Below are positions 25,541 through 34,692 of a stretch of 64,000 nucleotides of DNA, in pieces. The stretch comes from Pleomorphomonas sp. GTDB taxonomy: Bacteria; Pseudomonadota; Alphaproteobacteria; Rhizobiales; Pleomorphomonadaceae. The position numbers were made by a program, and so were the translations under genes. Each line of letters starts with the position of its first letter. The first letter of the stretch is position 1. The notes beneath the pieces are model-generated. The model ran no database searches and was not told where the DNA came from. It was given only the letters and a program-made list of their open reading frames with translations. The stretch is from positions 29,244 to 93,243 of the forward strand of contig JARKNW010000020.1 of assembly GCA_029976075.1 (NCBI GenBank), given 5' to 3'.

Positions 25541-26701
25541 ATGTCGCGCACGTATCTCCCCAGGCTCGTCTTGCTCTCCGCAGCCATCGCGTCTGTGGCA
25601 GTCCTTGCCCACTGGGTCGCGGGCGCCGGATCCGAGGGTCTGGAAGTTGCCGAGGAGACTCCGGTCGAGGTCGAAGTCAGCACGCTCTCGCCTACGCGAA
25701 TGACGCTTTATGACGAGCTTCCCGGTCGCGTGGCGGCATATCGTCGGGTCGAAATCCGGCCTCAGGTGGGCGGGCTCATCATCAAGCGTCTGGTGGACGA
25801 AGGAGCGAGCGTCGAACAGGGGCAAGTCCTGTTTCAGATCGATACCGCGACGTTGAAGGCCGATCTTGAAACGGCGGAGGCCGGACTGAAGCGAGCTAGG
25901 GCCGCCGAGGCGCATGCCAAGCGTGGTCTGGAGCGCGCGGATGCGCTGTTGGCCAAGAACGTCACGAGCCGCGAGCAGAACGACAACGCCCGCAATGAAC
26001 TTGCGTTGGCTGAGGCCAACCTGGCGGAGGCACAAGCCATAGTGGACCGGCGCAGGCTGGACCTCGAGTTTGCTACCTTGCGCTCTCCCATCAGGGGGTA
26101 CGTGGGAAGCGGCTTGGTGGATGTCGGCGGACTGGCCTCGCCATCGTCGGAGCGCGCCCTGGCCGTGGTGCAGGATGTCGAGCGTGTCTATGTCGATCTG
26201 CGGCTGCCCGCAGCGCGGCTAGACGCTTTGCAAATGGCTGCGGCGGATGACCTTGGTCCCGTCGAGATACTGACCGCTGGCGGTTCCTCCCATTCCCAAC
26301 CGGGCAAGTTGATGTTCTCGGATGTCAGCGTGGATCCAGGTACCGGCAGTGCTTCGGTCCGCATCGAGGTCGAGAACCCAGACCTGACGCTGCTACCGGG
26401 CATGTATGTTCGCGCGAGGATGCCGCGTCGCATCTTGGCGGATGCACTTGTGGTGCCGGGGGATGCGGTCCTTCGAACGGGGGCCGGGAACGCGCAGGTC
26501 GTGGTGATAAGTCCTGCCGGCCAAGCCAGTCGACGGGATATTCGCTTGGGCGACGCCGTCGGTGAGGGCGTTGTTGCCACATCGGGCCTCAAGGCGGGCG
26601 AGGTCATTGCCATTCGCGGGCAGGATCGGCTGCAGGACGGCATGACCGTGCGCTCCGTCCTCGCTGAGGAAAACACCGCGCCAGCAACTGGCAAGCTGTA
26701 G
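25541..26701 (+). CDS. RND efflux periplasmic adaptor (membrane fusion protein)
   Basis: 386-aa HlyD/AcrA-type adaptor. An uncleaved or signal-anchor N-terminus (~8-27) is not followed by a lipobox. Then come the first lipoyl half (VEIRPQVGGLIIKRLVDEGA), a helical hairpin (~95-165, alanine-rich coiled coil), the second lipoyl half (LDLEFATLRSPIRGYVG) and the beta-barrel and membrane-proximal domains (LLPGMYVRARMP). It links the RND pump to an outer-membrane channel in the periplasm. ATG at 25541; the frame opens earlier at 25487. First gene of a five-gene run with intergenic gaps of 10 bases or less. No TolC-type channel gene is present, so it must use one encoded elsewhere. Confidence 0.93.
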   Translation: MSRTYLPRLVLLSAAIASVAVLAHWVAGAGSEGLEVAEETPVEVEVSTLSPTRMTLYDELPGRVAAYRRVEIRPQVGGLIIKRLVDEGASVEQGQVLFQIDTATLKADLETAEAGLKRARAAEAHAKRGLERADALLAKNVTSREQNDNARNELALAEANLAEAQAIVDRRRLDLEFATLRSPIRGYVGSGLVDVGGLASPSSERALAVVQDVERVYVDLRLPAARLDALQMAAADDLGPVEILTAGGSSHSQPGKLMFSDVSVDPGTGSASVRIEVENPDLTLLPGMYVRARMPRRILADALVVPGDAVLRTGAGNAQVVVISPAGQASRRDIRLGDAVGEGVVATSGLKAGEVIAIRGQDRLQDGMTVRSVLAEENTAPATGKL

Positions 26702-26711
26702 GTCGCGTTTC

Positions 26712-29700
26712 ATGTCGCAGTTTTTCATCGACCGTCCGGTGTTTGCCTGGGTCATTGCAATTTTCATCGCTTTGGCGGGTATCGTCGCAATCCCGCAGTT
26801 GCCCGTGGCGCGCTTTCCCGAGGTTGCGCCGCCCAGCATCAGCATCTTCACGACCTACAATGGCGCCACGGCGCAGACCGTCAATGACAGTGTCGTTCTG
26901 CCGATCGAGAAGGAACTCTCAAGCGTCAGGAACGTGCTCTATTACGAGTCCACTGTCGATGCGACGGGGGGCGCCAGCATCCTCGTGACGTTCAAGCCCG
27001 GTACCAACCCGGAATTGGCGCAGGTCGACGTGCAGAACCGGCTGAAGAACGCCGAAGCGCGTCTTCCCGAGGTCGTGCGTCGGGCAGGCGTCAACGTCGA
27101 GGCGGCGGAATCCGGATTTCTGATGGTCATTACGCTGAAGTCGCGGAGCGGTGCCACGGAAGAACTGGCCCTGGGCGACTATCTCAATCGCAACCTGTCC
27201 GAAGAGTTGAAGCGTTTGCCGGGCGTCGGGCGTGTGCAGCCGTTCGGGGCTGAGCGCGCCATGCGCGTTTGGGTGGATCCTGCAAAACTCGCGGCCTATG
27301 GCTTGACCATGTCGGATGTGACCGAAGCCATTGCACGTGAAAATGCCCAGGTATCTCCGGGGCGTGTCGGGGATGAGCCGACCGTTCCCGGAACAAGGAC
27401 ATCGACCCCGCTGACCGTGCAGGGGCAACTGACCAAGCCCGAGGAGTTCGCCGCGATCCCGTTGCGAGCACAAGCCGACGGCTCGCGCTTGCTACTGTCG
27501 GACGTTGCGAGAGTGGAGTTGGGTGCGCAGACACTGGCGTTCAGCGTCAGCAGCAATGGCAAGCCAGCTGCCGCCGCGGCGATCCAGTTGTCGCCCGGTG
27601 CCAATGCCGTGCGCACCGCTGCGACCATCGAGCAGCGTCTTGCCGAACTGCGAACCAGCATTCCCAAGGACATGGAGGTTTCGATCTCGTTCAACACCGC
27701 ACCTTTCGTCAAGGTCTCCATCGTCAAGGTGGTGCAGACGCTGGCCGAGGCGATGGTGCTGGTGTTCCTCGTGATGCTCCTGTTCCTTCAGAAGGTTCGC
27801 TACACCCTGATCCCCGCCATTGTGGCTCCGGTGGCACTGCTGGGGACCTTCGCGGTGATGATGGCCGCAGGCTATTCGATCAATGTACTGACCATGTTCG
27901 GCATGGTGCTGGCCATCGGCATCATCGTGGATGATGCCATCGTCGTGGTCGAGAATGTCGAGCGCATCATGACCCGGCAGGGCCTGTCGCCCAAGGACGC
28001 CACGCGCCAGGCCATGCGCGAAATCTCCGGGGCTATCGTTGGCATCACGCTGGTACTTTCGGCCGTCTTCATCCCCATGGGCATGGCCGGCGGCTCGGTG
28101 GGCGCGATCTATCGCCAGTTCACCATGTCGATGTCGGTTTCGATCCTGCTTTCGGCCTTCCTCGCGCTGACGCTGACGCCGGCACTCTGTGCGACCCTTC
28201 TCAAACCTGCGTCGGGAGCTGCGAAGGCTGGCTTCTTCGGTTGTTTCAATCGCTGGTTCGACGCGGTGACTGCGCGTTACACGGGCCGGGTCGCCTGGAT
28301 GCTGCGGCGTGGCGGACGGATGCTTGTGGTCTATGCCGCGCTTTTGGTTGTTGCCGGCTTGGGCTACACGCAAATTCCAACGGCCTTTGTTCCGGAGGAG
28401 GATCAAGGCAGCTTCATGGCCATGTTCGAACTGCCCGCTGGTGCTACTGCCGAGCGGACTCGCGAAATCGTCGCAGCCTATGAGGCTCATACGGCAAGGC
28501 GTCCCGACATCGCGGATAATACGGTGATCCTGGGTTTCGGCTTTTCCGGCTCAGGGCCAAACGCCGCGCAGGCCTTCACCAGCCTCAAGGATTGGAGCGA
28601 GCGCAAGACGACCGTGAACGAGGAAGTTGCCGCAGCACAGGCTGCAATGGCCAAAATCCCCGAGGGGACCGCCATGATCATGAAGCCACCGGCGATTGAA
28701 TCGCTGGGCACGACCTCAGGCTTCTCGCTGCGTCTTGAGGACCGCGCCAGCCAGGGCCCGGCCGCACTGAAGGCAGCCGAGGATCGGCTGATCGCGTCGG
28801 CCTCACAAAGCAGGCTGGTGACCGGTATCATGACAGAAGGCCTGCCCGATGGTCAGAGCATTTCGCTCCTGATCGACCGTCAGAAGGCGCAGGCGTTCGG
28901 GGTTCCGTTTTCCGCGATCAGCGACACGATCTCGACGGCAATCGGCTCGAACTACATCAACGACTTTCCGAACCAGGGACGCCTTCAGCAGGTGATCGTC
29001 CAAGCCGATGCTCCCGCGCGGATGCATGTCGAGGACGTGCTGCGCCTTGAAGTGCGCAACATGACTGGCGGCATGGTACCGCTGTCGGAAGTTGTCACGC
29101 CGATTTGGGGAACGTCGTCGCTGCAGAAAACACGCTACAACGGTTATCCCGCAGTGCGCATCTCTGGTTCTGCGGCGCCTGGCGTTTCCAGTGGCGTGGC
29201 AATGGCCGAGATGGAGCGTTTGTCGCGGCAACTGCCTCAGGGGTTCGCACTCGAATGGACGGGGCAGTCCTTGCAGGAAAAACAGTCTGCCTCGCAGGCT
29301 CCCTTGTTGCTGATGTCTTCGATGCTTGTCATCTTCCTGGTACTGGCCGCGCTTTACGAAAGCTGGTCGATTCCGCTGGCCGTCATGCTGATCGTGCCCT
29401 TGGGCGTACTCGGTGCCGTCCTCGCGGTTCTGATGAGGGGAATGGAGAACGACGTCTTCTTCAAGGTCGGCCTCATTACTATCATTGGCCTTTCCGCCAA
29501 GAACGCTATTCTGTTGGTAGAGTATGCCCGCCATCTGCAAGAGCAGGGAATGGGGCTGCCCAGGTCTGTGCTGAAGGCCGCGCGACTGAGACTGCGGCCA
29601 ATCCTGATGACTTCGCTCGCCTTCATTCTGGGCGTCATTCCGCTGATGATCGCACATGGTGCCGGCTCGGAAATACAGAATGCCATCGGCACGGGAGTTT

Positions 29701-29855
29701 TCGGTGGCATGCTGACGGCAACCGTGCTGGCGGTTTTCTTTGTGCCTGTGCTCTATGTGGCGGTCAGCCGACTGGCCGTTGCGTCGGTAGCGCGACCGCA
29801 ATCGCACAAGCGTCCTGTTTGGCCGCATGATCCGCTTCTGAAAGACCTCCCATGA
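26712..29855 (+). CDS. RND multidrug efflux pump, AcrB/HAE1 type
   Basis: 1047 aa, the standard length of hydrophobe/amphiphile RND pumps. It begins MSQFFIDRPVFAWVIAIFI as AcrB-like proteins do. Proton-relay residues are in the TM4 block GIIVDDAIVVVENVERIM (Asp-Asp) and the matching TM10 lysine in GLSAKNAILLVEYA. Two large periplasmic loops follow TM1 and TM7. It extrudes drugs, solvents or metabolites by proton antiport. The start is 10 bases after the adaptor gene, and its stop overlaps the response-regulator start by 4 bases. Substrates cannot be predicted. Confidence 0.95.
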   Translation: MSQFFIDRPVFAWVIAIFIALAGIVAIPQLPVARFPEVAPPSISIFTTYNGATAQTVNDSVVLPIEKELSSVRNVLYYESTVDATGGASILVTFKPGTNPELAQVDVQNRLKNAEARLPEVVRRAGVNVEAAESGFLMVITLKSRSGATEELALGDYLNRNLSEELKRLPGVGRVQPFGAERAMRVWVDPAKLAAYGLTMSDVTEAIARENAQVSPGRVGDEPTVPGTRTSTPLTVQGQLTKPEEFAAIPLRAQADGSRLLLSDVARVELGAQTLAFSVSSNGKPAAAAAIQLSPGANAVRTAATIEQRLAELRTSIPKDMEVSISFNTAPFVKVSIVKVVQTLAEAMVLVFLVMLLFLQKVRYTLIPAIVAPVALLGTFAVMMAAGYSINVLTMFGMVLAIGIIVDDAIVVVENVERIMTRQGLSPKDATRQAMREISGAIVGITLVLSAVFIPMGMAGGSVGAIYRQFTMSMSVSILLSAFLALTLTPALCATLLKPASGAAKAGFFGCFNRWFDAVTARYTGRVAWMLRRGGRMLVVYAALLVVAGLGYTQIPTAFVPEEDQGSFMAMFELPAGATAERTREIVAAYEAHTARRPDIADNTVILGFGFSGSGPNAAQAFTSLKDWSERKTTVNEEVAAAQAAMAKIPEGTAMIMKPPAIESLGTTSGFSLRLEDRASQGPAALKAAEDRLIASASQSRLVTGIMTEGLPDGQSISLLIDRQKAQAFGVPFSAISDTISTAIGSNYINDFPNQGRLQQVIVQADAPARMHVEDVLRLEVRNMTGGMVPLSEVVTPIWGTSSLQKTRYNGYPAVRISGSAAPGVSSGVAMAEMERLSRQLPQGFALEWTGQSLQEKQSASQAPLLLMSSMLVIFLVLAALYESWSIPLAVMLIVPLGVLGAVLAVLMRGMENDVFFKVGLITIIGLSAKNAILLVEYARHLQEQGMGLPRSVLKAARLRLRPILMTSLAFILGVIPLMIAHGAGSEIQNAIGTGVFGGMLTATVLAVFFVPVLYVAVSRLAVASVARPQSHKRPVWPHDPLLKDLP

Positions 29856-30550
29856 ACAACGCACTGATCCTCATCATTGAAGACGAGCCCGAGATCGCAG
29901 AGATCATCGAGACGTATTTCTCCCGCGAGGGGTTTCGTGTGATCACGGCAGGCGATGGCACCATCGGTCTCACCCACCATCAGCGGCTTCGTCCCGATCT
30001 GGTGGTGCTGGACATCAAGCTGCCTGGCGTGGATGGCTATGAAGTGCTCGCTGCGATCCGCAGGCGAGGCGACACACCCGTCATCATGGTCACTGCCCTC
30101 GCGGAGGACCTCGACAAGCTGCAAGCCTTGCGTATCGGCGCCGATGACTACGTCGTCAAGCCGTTCAATCCGTTGGAAGTCGTTGCCCGCGCGAAGGCCG
30201 TCTTGCGTCGTACGATGGGGCGCACAAGCGAGCAGGTTCTGCGTGTCGGGTCGTTGGCGGTCGATCCGCAGGCCTATAGGGCCACGGTCGACAGCGGCGC
30301 GGGGCAGATGACGCTGGACCTCACTCGGACCGAGTTCCGAATCCTCGCCCATATGGCAGCCGCTCCCGACCGCGCGTTCGAGCGTTCCGAGCTGGTCGAT
30401 GCCTGTCTTCCTGAAAGCGAAGCCCTCGACCGAACCGTGGACAGCCATGTCAGCAACCTGCGGCGCAAGCTTGCGGCCGCTGGGGCGGATGGTCTTTTGG
30501 TCGGCGTTCGAGGGGTCGGCTACCGTTTGGACAGTAACCATGGGCGGTAA
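29852..30550 (+). CDS. OmpR-family response regulator (AdeR/BaeR-like)
   Basis: 232 aa. Receiver domain ~1-120 with acidic pocket (IIEDEPE), phosphoacceptor Asp54 (VVLDIKLPG) and conserved Lys in VVKPFNP. The winged-helix output domain has LTRTEFRILAHM, ALDRTVDSHVSNLRRKL and RGVGYRLD. The sequence layout resembles AdeR, the activator of the AdeABC pump. The ATGA overlap with the pump gene and an 11-base overlap with the kinase gene show tight co-expression. It most likely controls the operon it sits in. Confidence 0.93.
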   Translation: MNNALILIIEDEPEIAEIIETYFSREGFRVITAGDGTIGLTHHQRLRPDLVVLDIKLPGVDGYEVLAAIRRRGDTPVIMVTALAEDLDKLQALRIGADDYVVKPFNPLEVVARAKAVLRRTMGRTSEQVLRVGSLAVDPQAYRATVDSGAGQMTLDLTRTEFRILAHMAAAPDRAFERSELVDACLPESEALDRTVDSHVSNLRRKLAAAGADGLLVGVRGVGYRLDSNHGR

Positions 30551-31610
30551 TCTGAACTCCCGTATCATTCGGGCAATGATCATGCTGACCCTGATGGCCT
30601 TCGTGGTCGTCTATTTCGGCCTGTTGACCTATTTCTTCTTCATCTATGACTGGCTTTATCCCGACGCGACCTATGACGAGAGCTGGCGGCTTGGGGATAC
30701 GGTCACGCTGGGGCTTCTGCTCGGCATCGGCATACTGACGGCGTCGCTTGTGGGCTGGCGTCTGGCGCGCCAGATCGTCGAGCCGTTGAAGTCCGTGGCG
30801 GGGGCGGCACGCAAGATTGCCAAGGGCGATTTCTCCGCCCGCGCATCCATTGCCGTTCGAGGCTTCGGCGAAGCGGGCGATCTGGTTGTTGACTTCAATC
30901 AGATGGCCGAGAGACTGCAGCGTGCTCAGTCCGAACTGAAATACTCGAACTCGGCCATCGCGCATGAACTGCGCACGCCGCTGACCATTCTGCGCGGCCG
31001 CCTGCAGGGGCTGCTCGACGGTGCTTTTACCCCCAGCCCTGAACTCTACGGACGGCTGATCACCCATGTCGACGATCTCTCGGCGATCGTCGAGGAGTTG
31101 CGCACATTGGCGTTGAACAACGCCGGCCAGCTCGAACTGGACTGCACGAGACTCGATCTGGCGGTAGAGACCGAAGGCGCGCTGATATCCCTTGAGGATC
31201 AACTGGCTTCGGCCGGCATTACGGTCGTGCGCCAACTGGACAGTGCCCCCGCGTTTGCCGATCGGGCACGGCTGCGGCAGGCCGTTGTCGCCATTCTGGA
31301 TAACTGCCGACGTTATGCGCCAAAGGCACAAGTGCGTCTCGAAACAGGCGTCGCGGATCAGCATGTCTTTTTCCGCTGTTCCGACAATGGCCCCGGACTG
31401 TCGGAGGAAAACCGCGCTCGTGCGTTCGAACGTTTCTGGCGCGCCGACGACTCCCGTGGCCGCAGTCTCGGCGGTTCGGGGTTGGGGCTGTCGATCGTCA
31501 AGGCCATCGCCGAGGCTCATGGTGGCGATGCGATCATCCTTCCCTCCGACCGGCCAGGCCTTGCAATCGAAATTCGCCTGCCCCTCGCGTCTGCGACCGA
31601 TACCGACTGA
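30540..31610 (+). CDS. Sensor histidine kinase (AdeS/BaeS-like)
   Basis: 356 aa. Two membrane segments (~12-38 and ~57-76) with a very short ~18-residue periplasmic loop, then HAMP (~77-130), a dimerisation domain with phospho-His142 (SAIAHELRTPLT) and the ATPase domain (N-box ILDNCRRYAP, G1 DNGPGLS, G2 GGSGLGLSIV). The short loop suggests sensing within the membrane rather than of a periplasmic ligand. The ATG at 30540 overlaps the regulator gene by 11 bases. Partner is the adjacent response regulator. Confidence 0.93.
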   Translation: MGGNLNSRIIRAMIMLTLMAFVVVYFGLLTYFFFIYDWLYPDATYDESWRLGDTVTLGLLLGIGILTASLVGWRLARQIVEPLKSVAGAARKIAKGDFSARASIAVRGFGEAGDLVVDFNQMAERLQRAQSELKYSNSAIAHELRTPLTILRGRLQGLLDGAFTPSPELYGRLITHVDDLSAIVEELRTLALNNAGQLELDCTRLDLAVETEGALISLEDQLASAGITVVRQLDSAPAFADRARLRQAVVAILDNCRRYAPKAQVRLETGVADQHVFFRCSDNGPGLSEENRARAFERFWRADDSRGRSLGGSGLGLSIVKAIAEAHGGDAIILPSDRPGLAIEIRLPLASATDTD

Positions 31611-31619
31611 GACGATCCC

Positions 31620-33401
31620 ATGAACCGTGAACTGACCGAACCAGACGACTATGCCGATCTGGCCTCCCAGCACGTCTCGTTGAGGCGCGTTCTGTCGCTC
31701 TTTCTGCCCTATCGTACCCGCATTGGCGGCGTCGTGCTGCTGATGGTGCTCGCCTCGGCAGTTGGCTTGCTGGGGCCATTTCTTCTGCGGTCCATCATCG
31801 ATAGCGCACTGCCACAACATGATCTCGGCCAACTGATCTGGCTGGTTTCGGGCATGGTCACGGCCGCACTGGTTTCGGCTGGCATCGGGGCGTTGCAGGT
31901 CATCATCTCATCTCGCATTGGGCAGGCGATCCTGCACGATCTGCGCGTGCGCCTCTATTCGCATCTGCAAAGCCTGTCTTTGCGATTTTTCATCGGTACG
32001 CGGGTAGGCGAGGTGCAGTCGCGCATCGCCGGAGACATTGCCGGATTGCAGTCGCTGGTGACCGAGACCGCCAACGAACTGGGCCGTTCGCTAAGCGCGG
32101 TCATCATGACCGCTGTGGCCATCGTACTGCTCGACTGGCGCCTGGCACTTTTCGTTCTGCTGATCGTGCCCGGTTCGGTACTGATCAGTGCCCGCGTGGC
32201 CCAGATTCGTGAGGCACTGACCTACGAGCAGCAAGCCCGTGTCGCCGATATGTCGGCCACTGTGCAGGAGACCCTGTCTGCCTCGGGCATCATCCTCGCG
32301 AGAACCATGGGACGCGGCTCTCACCTGACCCAACGCTTCGCCCGCCTTTCAAAGGATCTGGCAAGGCTGGAAGTCAGGTCTCATACCGCTGGCGAATGGC
32401 AATGGTCGCTGATCAGCTTCGCTCTGGCAGTGTTGCCAGCCATGACATTGCTGGCAGGCGGCCTGCTGATGCACACCGACACCCCGGCGACCATCGGCAC
32501 CCTGGTTGCGATGATCGCTCTGCAGGAGCAACTGCTCTGGCCTTTCGAACAGGTGCTGGAAATCGGCCGCGATATGCGCAAGACACGTGCACTGTTCGCT
32601 CGAATTTTTGAGTATCTCGACAAACCGGTCGAAATTACCGAGCGTCTAAACCCGGTGATCATTCCTCGTAGCGTCATGCGCGGCGAGGTACGTCTTGAGA
32701 ACGTTTGCTTCGCCTATCGAGATGATGGCCGCCAGGCACTCCACGACATCAGCTTGACCATTCCGGCGGGCAGCCGCGTCGCCATTGTCGGCCCTACCGG
32801 CTCAGGAAAGACGACGCTGGGCTATCTGTTGGCGCGGCTCTACGACGTGGACAGCGGTGCAGTTCTCTTCGACGATGTGAACCTGCGCGACCTCAGCTTC
32901 GACACGTTGTCGCAAATGCTGGGGGTCGTTTCGCAGGAGCCCTACCTGCTGCACGCGTCGGTGGCCGAGAACTTGCGTTTTGCAAAGCCCGAAGCAACGG
33001 ACAAGGAGCTGATCGCCGCTGCCAGGATAGCCCAGATCCACAGCCATATCGCCAGCCTTGCCGAAGGCTATGACATGCTGGTTGGTGAAGGTGGTTACCG
33101 GTTCTCTGGCGGCGAAAAGCAGCGTCTGGCGCTGGCTCGAACCATTCTGCGTGACCCGCCCGTGTTGCTTCTGGATGAAGCGACCAGCGCGCTCGATACC
33201 CGTACCGAGCGGGCCATGTCGCTGGCACTGGAGGGCATGTCGAAGGGTCGCACAACGATCACCATTGCGCACCGGCTTTCGACGGTGCGTCACGCCGACC
33301 AGATCGTGGTTCTGCAGGCCGGTCGCATCGTTGAGCGAGGCACGCATGACGAACTCGCTGAGCTTGGCGGCCTTTACGCAAACCTGCTTCGGGAAGCATA
33401 G
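31620..33401 (+). CDS. ABC exporter, fused membrane and ATPase domains
   Basis: 593-aa half-transporter that should work as a dimer. N-terminal type-I exporter membrane domain with six helices (~30-320), then the nucleotide-binding domain: Walker [12 protein letters not shown]-loop [11 protein letters not shown], signature FSGGEKQR (a variant of LSGGQ), Walker [13 protein letters not shown], switch His in [10 protein letters not shown]. MsbA/LmrA-like. It starts 9 bases after the kinase stop, so it completes the efflux operon. An ABC exporter downstream of an RND pump and its own two-component system is an unusual combination. Confidence 0.93.
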   Translation: MNRELTEPDDYADLASQHVSLRRVLSLFLPYRTRIGGVVLLMVLASAVGLLGPFLLRSIIDSALPQHDLGQLIWLVSGMVTAALVSAGIGALQVIISSRIGQAILHDLRVRLYSHLQSLSLRFFIGTRVGEVQSRIAGDIAGLQSLVTETANELGRSLSAVIMTAVAIVLLDWRLALFVLLIVPGSVLISARVAQIREALTYEQQARVADMSATVQETLSASGIILARTMGRGSHLTQRFARLSKDLARLEVRSHTAGEWQWSLISFALAVLPAMTLLAGGLLMHTDTPATIGTLVAMIALQEQLLWPFEQVLEIGRDMRKTRALFARIFEYLDKPVEITERLNPVIIPRSVMRGEVRLENVCFAYRDDGRQALHDISLTIPAGSRVAIVGPTGSGKTTLGYLLARLYDVDSGAVLFDDVNLRDLSFDTLSQMLGVVSQEPYLLHASVAENLRFAKPEATDKELIAAARIAQIHSHIASLAEGYDMLVGEGGYRFSGGEKQRLALARTILRDPPVLLLDEATSALDTRTERAMSLALEGMSKGRTTITIAHRLSTVRHADQIVVLQAGRIVERGTHDELAELGGLYANLLREA

Positions 33402-33599
33402 CCTCGTCGCGATCGATGGCGTCCCGGCCGCGAGAGGAGGGTAAGTCCGTCAGGGTGCCGCTGCCGAAACCGGCGATGGCGACCCGAAAGGTTTTCATGC
33501 GTCGACTCAGTCCACCTTGCAAACAGCTCATCGATACGGGCGAACACAATCATCTCCAAAGCGTTGCCGCTCGGATCCTGGAAAAGATCTTCAGAAGAT

Positions 33600-33676
33600 T
33601 GGCGCACCCGACAGGATTCGAACCTGTGACCTCTGCCTTCGGAGGGCAGCACTCTATCCAGCTGAGCTACGGGTGC
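33600..33676 (-). tRNA. tRNA-Arg (anticodon CCG)
   Basis: 77 bases including an encoded CCA. Acceptor GCACCCG/CGGGTGC pairs fully, the anticodon stem CTGCC/GGCAG encloses the loop CTCCGAA (anticodon CCG), and the T-arm is ACAGG-TTCGAAT-CCTGT. G73 discriminator. I see no duplicated 3' end of this tRNA in the window. Confidence 0.96.
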
Positions 33677-33885
33677 ATGGTTGCCGCAGACACGCGAAAC
33701 ACGGTTCGTATAGCCGAGTTCGCGGACAAGGCAAAGGGAAAAGCTATGCCCTCACCGCATGAAATGGGGAAAGGGAAACTGTGGCGCGCTGCAGCGAGTG
33801 TCACCCAGACGTTGACTCTCCCGGCAGTCGTTGGAGTTACTGGCCGGCACAGATGTTGGCGTCTTGAGTTGGGATATATCCATGC

Positions 33886-33916
33886 AAAAACGGCGCCGAG
33901 AGGATCGGCGCCGTTT
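33886..33916 (-). terminator. Terminator of the repeat-containing exported protein
   Basis: A perfect 12-bp stem (33888-33899 with 33905-33916, loop of 5) runs into TTTTT on the reverse strand, 22 bases after the stop at 33938. Confidence 0.85.
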
Positions 33917-33937
33917 GGTCTGAAATCGCTGAGAGCG

Positions 33938-34270
33938 TCAGTTATTGACGGGCACTTCGACGAAAGCGCTGTCGGCCGGATCCCAGTAGCGCACGATCTT
34001 GGTGTTGGTTTTCACGGCGTCATGGGTGCCGACAACCGGCGTGGTACCAACCTTCGTCGTCACAAACGCACTGTCAGCCGGATCCCAAGTCGTCACGGTT
34101 TCCGTGTAACGCGCCGTGTCGTTGTTGCGAACAGCGGGAACCTGCATCGTTCCTGGCACGAAGGCGCTGTCGGCCGGATCATAGTAGTAGGACTGCTCGG
34201 CGGCGGAAGCCAAGCTCGGAAGGGCGATGGCGGCAGTTGCTGCAACGACGGCGAGAGTTAAGGTTTTCAT
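33938..34270 (-). CDS. Small exported protein with three DPADSAFV repeats
   Basis: 110 aa with a clear Sec signal peptide (residues 1-24, ALPSLASAA) and a mature ~86-residue protein. The octapeptide DPADSAFV, preceded by Tyr or Trp, occurs three times, at ~31-38, 63-70 and 97-104, spaced 32 and 34 residues. Linkers are Thr/Val-rich and look like short beta strands. I know no family with this repeat. Acidic Asp-x-x-Asp-Ser loops could bind a metal such as calcium, a guess only. ATG at 34270 has GGGGT 10 bases upstream; an ATG at 34276 is too close to it. It has its own terminator and a long, repeat-bearing upstream region. Confidence 0.82.
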   Translation of the reverse strand: MKTLTLAVVAATAAIALPSLASAAEQSYYYDPADSAFVPGTMQVPAVRNNDTARYTETVTTWDPADSAFVTTKVGTTPVVGTHDAVKTNTKIVRYWDPADSAFVEVPVNN

Positions 34271-34692
34271 TTCCATACCCCATGTAATTCGATAGCGTCG
34301 TCAGGCCGTTGGAAGTTTTAATCCAGCCCCGGACATTCGTCTCGCTTCGATGCAGTTACAGTTAGCCTCAGGCTATTCACGAAAATAGGGGGTGTTCATT
34401 CAATATGACACGACCTGTTTCGTGATAAATTTTCACAAGCTCGTGTGATGCACTGAGAAAATGCACAATTTCTCGCGATTGAATTAACACGCTTGCGTGA
34501 TAGGGGCGTCACTCCTCGGAGCTTGCTCCTGAGGCGCATGGCTTTGCTTCCTCGCCGTTTCGCTTAAGCCCATCTCGCCTTACCACCCATGTCTTTCGCC
34601 CCCACCCTTTGAGCAAGTTCGTCGCGCGGTGTGGCGCCGTCATGATTGTCCTGTGCTATGTCGTAGGGCGTCCCGAAAGAAGGAATGCCGCG
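34271..34692. other. Divergent control region with spaced CACG inverted repeats
   Basis: 420 bases without a gene, AT-rich for this genome. Three related dyads occur: ACACG...CGTGAT at 34408-34426, TCACA...TGTGA at 34433-34448 and CACGC-TT-GCGTG at 34488-34499. It separates the exported-protein gene from the D-threonine-aldolase-like gene. Confidence 0.45.

Noticed and set aside
25541..33600. Efflux operon as a genomic island inserted at tRNA-Arg
   Set aside because: No duplicated tRNA-Arg 3' end and no integrase near it.
33416..34261. 281-aa frame on the + strand
   Set aside because: It runs through tRNA-Arg and the terminator of the exported protein, so it cannot be a real gene.
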